Of a stretch of 64,000 bases of DNA, positions 59,481 through 64,000 are shown in pieces. The stretch lies in contig JAGTWJ010000019.1 in NCBI GenBank assembly GCA_020064725.1, positions 1,240,001 to 1,304,000 on the forward strand, read 5' to 3'. A model generated the notes under the pieces. The model did no database searches, was not told the DNA's origin, and saw nothing but the letters and a program-made list of their open reading frames with translations. Source of the stretch: Drechslerella dactyloides (taxonomy: Eukaryota; Ascomycota; Orbiliomycetes; Orbiliales; Orbiliaceae). The position numbers and the translations under genes are program-made. The stretch's first letter is position 1, and each line of letters opens with the position of its first letter.

Positions 59481-60120
59481 ATGGCGGACTCGGCGCTCCC
59501 CGGCTACTACCCCGAGTTCTACTCCTTTCCGCCCTTCTTCACCCGCCAGCCAAACGCCGCCTCGTGGTCCTCGCAGCTCGTCCAGTGGCGCGCATTCATC
59601 CTCGCCTACTGCCGCGCCCACAAGCTCTGGCGCCTCAACCTGCTCGACGCCCTCGACTCGCCGCTCTTCCACAACAAGGCCATCAACCGTACTACTCCTA
59701 TATCCATATTACTATCAACATGTTCACCTTATCTCTACATATATTCACAATAAGACACCCGCTAACATATATATATCGGATATTGCAGGCAAGCTGCCGC
59801 TCCCCGTCGTCCGCGAAATAATCACAGATCTAACCGCCACCTCCAACGCCGAGTGGACATCACCCGACAAGTCCGCCGCCTACATCTTCTGGCGCACGCC
59901 CGACGACTTTGCAACATTACTCTACACCTACATCGACGACACAGGGCAAAAGGGCACGGTCCTAACGCTGCACGAGCTGACGGACGGCGACAACACGACG
60001 GACCAGGAGTGGTACGGCATGGAGCAGGCGATGCTGGTGCGGTGTCTCAACGTGCTGGTGAAGCGGGGTGTCGCGCAAGTGTTCAGCGTCGGTGACGACA
60101 AGGGCGTCAAGGTGTGGTAG
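59481..60120 (+). CDS. VPS25: ESCRT-II subunit Vps25
   Basis: Two exons: 59481-59688 and 59789-60120 (intron 100 bp, GTACTA...CAG), coding 179 residues, the usual size for Vps25. The N-terminal FYSFPPFFTRQPN contains the PPFF segment by which Vps25 contacts Vps22/Vps36. W-rich winged-helix repeats follow (LVQWRAFILAYCRAHKLWRLNL; AAYIFWRTPDDFATLLYTYI; MLVRCLNVLVKRGVAQVF). ESCRT-II acts at endosomes in sorting ubiquitinated membrane proteins into multivesicular bodies and recruits ESCRT-III through Vps25-Vps20. It ends 298 bp from the convergent Brc1-like gene. Confidence 0.94.
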
Positions 60121-60417
60121 TTGGGTATATTTTACTTGAAGCACTGGTTTCGCTATTTACCTGCATATCTGGAGTTTGCGGTTTTCTTCGGTCTGTTTTC
60201 TATTTTCTATGTCCATCTAGTATACTATCGTCAGGCAAGCGGCGATGCATAATCGTATATACCCAATGAGCATATCAAAATCAAGAATCGATACACAAGC
60301 AGATTTAAAATCTCTAGCGAGGACATGCGTATATATAGCATATGACACTGCAAAAACGCCAAAACGGCCCCTCTCCACAATAATAATAATATACAGCCGC
60401 GGCACCGCATCCATCCA

Positions 60418-63400
60418 TCACTTCGGCACAAGATACTTGTCCGCCCACACCAGCTTCTGCGTCATCGCAACATCAAGCACCCAATCCGTCCGATACACCA
60501 ACGGCTCCCACCCGGCCTCCTTGGCCATCTTGCGAAACCCAGCCGTCAGCTTGTCCTCCTTCCCGCCAGACAACAGCACCAGCCGCTTCGTCGTAACCGC
60601 GTCCTTATTCTCCGCTATCGCACCGCGCTTCACCGCCTTGAACAGCAGTCCCGTCCCGCCGTTCGCCTCAACGATCTTCTTGAACGTCTCCCAGCCGCCG
60701 GAGACGTTGGTGGTAACGTAGACGGTGAGCCCGTCGAGGAGTTTCCCGCGGTTTTGCGTCGCGCGCTCGAGCGACTGCGAGAGGCAGATGTGTAGGCGCT
60801 TTTCGCCCTCAGCGTCGTGGAGGAGGTAGGGGCTTGTGTCTACGATGCTGCGCGTGGCAAGGCATTTGCTGACCCATGCTGAGTTTACGATTATGGGGGC
60901 GCGGGCGAGCGCGCAGATGAACTTTTCCGTGCGTACCAGCCGCGGCGCGCAGACGTGCGTCATGTGCTCGTCTGGATTTTCAATGCACTGTATTCCGATG
61001 TCTCGCAGCAGCTTCTGCAGTTCCCACATACTACAGTTAGCTTCAGCTACATATCAGGGGGGGAGTAGAGGAATGGTGGGATGGTGGGATGCGGACGCAC
61101 CTTCTCTTCGGCCTCGCGCTCAGGGTTGTCGACCCAGTCCTGGTGCGCCGTCAACAGCAGGTACACCGCCACGCTCGGCCGCTCCATCGACTTTTTCTTC
61201 ACCTTCTTCGGCTTCTCGTCCTCGTCCATCGGGTCCCCTAAGTCCTCAATTGGTAGACTGCGCTTCTTCGCCCCCTTCTCCACCACAGCCTCGGGCGTGC
61301 CCTCTCCGCCTCGCTGCCGGCCGTGCAAGACGCCGCCCTTGCGCTTCTTCTCCTTCTCGAACTGCAGTACGTCTGGCATTATGTCGTGCAGCTTTTTCGT
61401 CGCATTCTCCTTCGCTCGTCTGCTGCCCGTGCTCATGGCCGAGAGCGGGGGCGACGAGCTCAGTATTGAATTCCTGGGCGTCTCCATCGCCAGTGCTGCG
61501 ATACGTCTACCCGGCCGCGGGGTCTCCATTTCTGCAAGCGTGGTCGGCTGGATGGCGAGCTTGGGGGTATTCTTGCTGCCCTTTTTCCTGCCGCGTCGCT
61601 TGGGTTCCGTCTTCACCTCCTCTTCCTGGCCGCTGTCCGGTGGCGCGTCGTCGATATCCGCCATCTTGACGTCCTCGTCTTCGTCGCCGTCTTCGAGCTG
61701 TTCTTCTTCCCCCTCCTCTTCCTGTTCTACGGACTCCTCTTCCTCTTCCCCGTCCTCCTCGTCCGGGAAAAAGACGTACGAGATGCTCTCGAGATCGATC
61801 CGCGTCTGTCCGACAATCTCCATCAGGTTCGTCCGCTTCGGGAACGTCGTGTACCGCGGATTCGACACCGTCTGCGCCTCCCACTTGGCGTAGCTCTCCT
61901 CCAGCCACATGTGGTTCACAATGTTGAGATTCCATTCCCGTGCCGCGTCCACTTTGTCCGAGTAGTCGCGCGCCGTGATCAGATGTGAGTTCTCGGGCTT
62001 CATTGCGCGGGTAAACGTGGCGCCGGCAGCCTCGATCAGGTTCTCGAGGTACATTCGCGCGTCGCCGTTGTAATTCGACACCGATATCAGCTGCCCTCAT
62101 ATTAGCCGTGCCCACATATAAGCTGTAGCGTGTCTGTAGATCGATTATAGTGTAGATAGGGGCGAGGATTTAATGCATACCATCTTGTCCATGCCGGGGA
62201 TCGGAATCTTGGCCTTGGGATAGTGCAGCAGAAACTTCGTTGGCGAAACCCACTCCTCCCGCGTCGCCATCCAATACAGCCACGTCAGATTGCCCACATC
62301 GATTCCCTTGCGGCTCGCGTACAGATAGTCCTCGCCATCCCGAAACGGACACACCAGCACGCTTGCGTCCACCAGCTCCCGCGCGACTTTACCACCGCCC
62401 TGCGCGACGATGTCCTTGAGGATCCGCTGCAGCTTGTCTTGGATGCCCAGGTCCGCGCTGAAATAGAAGCACTTGTTCATAAAGATGTCGGTCTTGTTGC
62501 GCATGGATTTGGGATCCGGTTCCGTTTTGTCCGGGTGGTCGTGGGTGTATGTCAGGTCGACGGCGGGGTAGGGGAGCGGGTCCTTGGCTTTCATCGTCAT
62601 GATTGCCGGGTCCGGTAGCAGGTATGGTGCTTCGTCTATCCTGCGGTTGAGGCGCAGACAGTCGTCGAACCTGCGATTGTATACTTAGCTCCGCGATTTC
62701 TTTCACGCCGTATGAGAGATGTGAGATGCTTACCAGTGCGGCATGACCATCTTGACGCTCAAGCCTTTCTCCAGCGCCACTTTGCACACCTCCTACTCCA
62801 ATCAGCACCGCCCCATAACACAGTATTCGCACATATATATACGCGGGAAAGGGGAGTATCATATGCAGCATCTACAGACATTATCCAGACTCAGCGCGAC
62901 AATATGCGTCGTCATGCGCGACAGGCTCGCGCGGTGCAAGCCGCCCATCGCCAGTATCCCACCGCATATAGCCTCAGCGTCGCCCTCGGGTAAATCCGCA
63001 ATGACAGCCTCGATGCCCGAGAATATCATGCGCGGGTCGGCATTGTACGCGCGCACGTGCTGGGTCTTCTTTTTCGCGATAGAATCGGTGACCCAGGCCG
63101 GCTTGACGACGGTGAGCATCCGCTGGTCAATCTCGCCAGCGAGGCGGCGGCGCTCGAGGTCGGAGAATTCTGTGAATTCGATGTCCGGGGAGATGATGTG
63201 GGTTGTGTCGGTTAAGTTGATGGCGGGGATGGCGTGGGGGTTCGGCGCGGGCTCGAGCTCGACTTCGACGGCGCCATGGTCGAGGAGCTGCTGCCGTATC
63301 TGTATTTTCAATCGTCAGCGTGAGCATAGAGACGTTGTTTGGTGGATGGTCATCGGACGGCATACTTCGTCATAGTCCTTGCCGGTAAAGTTCGGTCCTC

Positions 63401-63455
63401 TGATAAGGGTAAAGTTGACGTCGTGGAAGAGCGGCTTCTGTCGAGCCGCCGCCAT
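60418..63455 (-). CDS. BRCT-repeat DNA-damage scaffold, Brc1/Rtt107-like
   Basis: Exons 63366-63455, 62880-63299, 62734-62792, 62181-62670, 61101-62090 (3' end uncertain) and about 60418-61029, coding roughly 885-890 residues. Several BRCT repeats are visible. Two N-terminal ones run from FHDVNFTLIRGPNF to MVMPHWFDDC. Middle ones run from KCFYFSADLG to LTWLYWMATREEWVSPTKF, and from VSNYNGDARMYLENLIEAAGATF to NHMWLEESYAKW. Then comes an acidic and Lys-rich disordered linker (about 470-640). The C-terminal pair carries THVCAPRLVRTEKFICALARAPIIVNSAWV and WEPLVYRTDWVLDVAM. The layout of four N-terminal and two C-terminal BRCTs matches Brc1/Rtt107, where the C-terminal pair binds gamma-H2A at stalled forks. 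The 61.10 kb donor GTGCGT does not give a frame-preserving junction (see findings). Confidence 0.85.
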
Positions 63456-63734
63456 CGTGAGCTCAGCCGCGGGTCAACGGACGTGCGCTTCCTCGTATTT
63501 TCGAGCTATCGAATGGGTCGCCTGGTGCCGCAGCTGCAGGTGGTGACAGAAGATGGCAATCCGGCGCCCGCGACAGTTGTTTTCTTTCGTGAGTGAGTGG
63601 ATGTTGAACTTCGAGGGGGGCGGACGTCGCGAACGTCGCGTGGAAGCCGCCGCGTTCACAGCACGCGAAAGTCACGTGGCCCTGTTGCATTTTTGACAGC
63701 CCGCCGCTTCTCCAAAACACCACGCGGAAACATC
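63456..63734. promoter_or_regulatory. Divergent promoter interval, Brc1-like and ATP10-like genes
   Basis: About 280 bp between divergent start codons. No specific motif identified. Confidence 0.35.
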
Positions 63735-64000
63735 ATGATACTACGAAACCCTCGCAGCTTCGGCTTCGTCAGCCCGCTGCAGCGCCAATTGGCAGCTGCT
63801 GCCGCCGGCCGCCGGCTGGCCTCATCGGCGCCGTCTCCTCCCAATGCCACCCCGAGTCCCGCCCCGCCTCCGTCAAAGCCGCCGACGTACGAGACCGTCG
63901 CCCGGCCGAAGCTCGACAAGGACAAGGACAGCGTCGAGATTGCCCCGCTGGCCCGGCCCATCGGGCAGTATCTCCCGCCGGTCGCGGGCGAGAACCATGG
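63735..64000 (+). CDS. ATP10: Probable mitochondrial ATP synthase assembly factor Atp10 (5' part)
   Basis: Partial gene, cut by the window end after 88 codons. The start MILRNPRSFGFVSPLQRQ, with Arg/Ala/Ser-rich continuation (AAAAAGRRLASSAPS), is a good mitochondrial presequence. A Pro-rich spacer follows, then PLARPIGQYLPPVAGENHG, which resembles the conserved RPIG...PGENSGID region of Atp10 proteins. Atp10 acts in the inner membrane during assembly of the Fo sector (with subunit Atp6). The assignment rests on a short stretch, so it is moderate. Confidence 0.6.
   Translation, partial: MILRNPRSFGFVSPLQRQLAAAAAGRRLASSAPSPPNATPSPAPPPSKPPTYETVARPKLDKDKDSVEIAPLARPIGQYLPPVAGENH

Noticed and set aside
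60836..61893. Plus-strand frames of about 270 residues.
   Set aside because: Antisense shadows of the GC-rich Brc1-like gene linker; Ser/Pro-rich mirror of acidic and basic codons.

Overview
The window is nuclear DNA from a filamentous ascomycete (Pezizomycotina). I infer this from short GT-AG introns (about 55-130 bp) with CTAAC/CTGAC-like branch sites, and from the gene set: a TeaR-like prenylated polarity protein, a fungal-type Med16, a Brc1/Rtt107-like BRCT protein, BIM1-like copper proteins, and a two-HMG-box mitochondrial nucleoid protein. I could not assign genus or class. About 19 protein genes are supported. They fall into islands separated by gene-poor stretches of up to about 7.7 kb.

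Layout. 1-6.4 kb: accessory-looking region with two related zinc-knuckle genes and two unrecognised genes, preceded by a 1.5 kb tract carrying a short repeated CGAGACC element. 6.9-13.4 kb: a LanC-like protein, a small Cys4 protein, a dithiol glutaredoxin and a four-exon ferric/cupric reductase. 13.4-20.8 kb: no recognisable gene. 20.8-28.6 kb: a compact copper-handling locus with two divergently transcribed BIM1-like (X325, LPMO-like) secreted proteins, a 30-residue copper metallothionein split by an intron, and a six-exon Ctr copper transporter. 29.3-35.0 kb: dynactin p62 subunit and a TeaR-like protein, convergent. 35.0-40.8 kb and 41.9-49.6 kb: gene-poor, flanking a UBL-BAG Hsp70 cochaperone. 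49.6-54.6 kb: a Ser/Thr-rich single-pass surface protein and a mitochondrial HMG-box protein. 55.9-64.0 kb: dense housekeeping block with Med16, VPS25, a Brc1-like protein and the 5' end of a probable ATP10.

How the genes work together. The clearest functional unit is the copper locus. Secreted His-1 copper-binding proteins (possibly GPI-anchored) would capture copper at the wall, the Ctr channel would import Cu(I), and the metallothionein would buffer it. The reductase about 7.5 kb away could supply Cu(I) or Fe(II), but it is separated from the locus by a gene-free stretch. The metallothionein is too short and too split to appear as a normal ORF, so it is easily missed. Exon coordinates were derived by eye from splice signals and reading-frame continuity. 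One junction (in the Brc1-like gene, near 61.03-61.10 kb) could not be resolved with a strong canonical donor.
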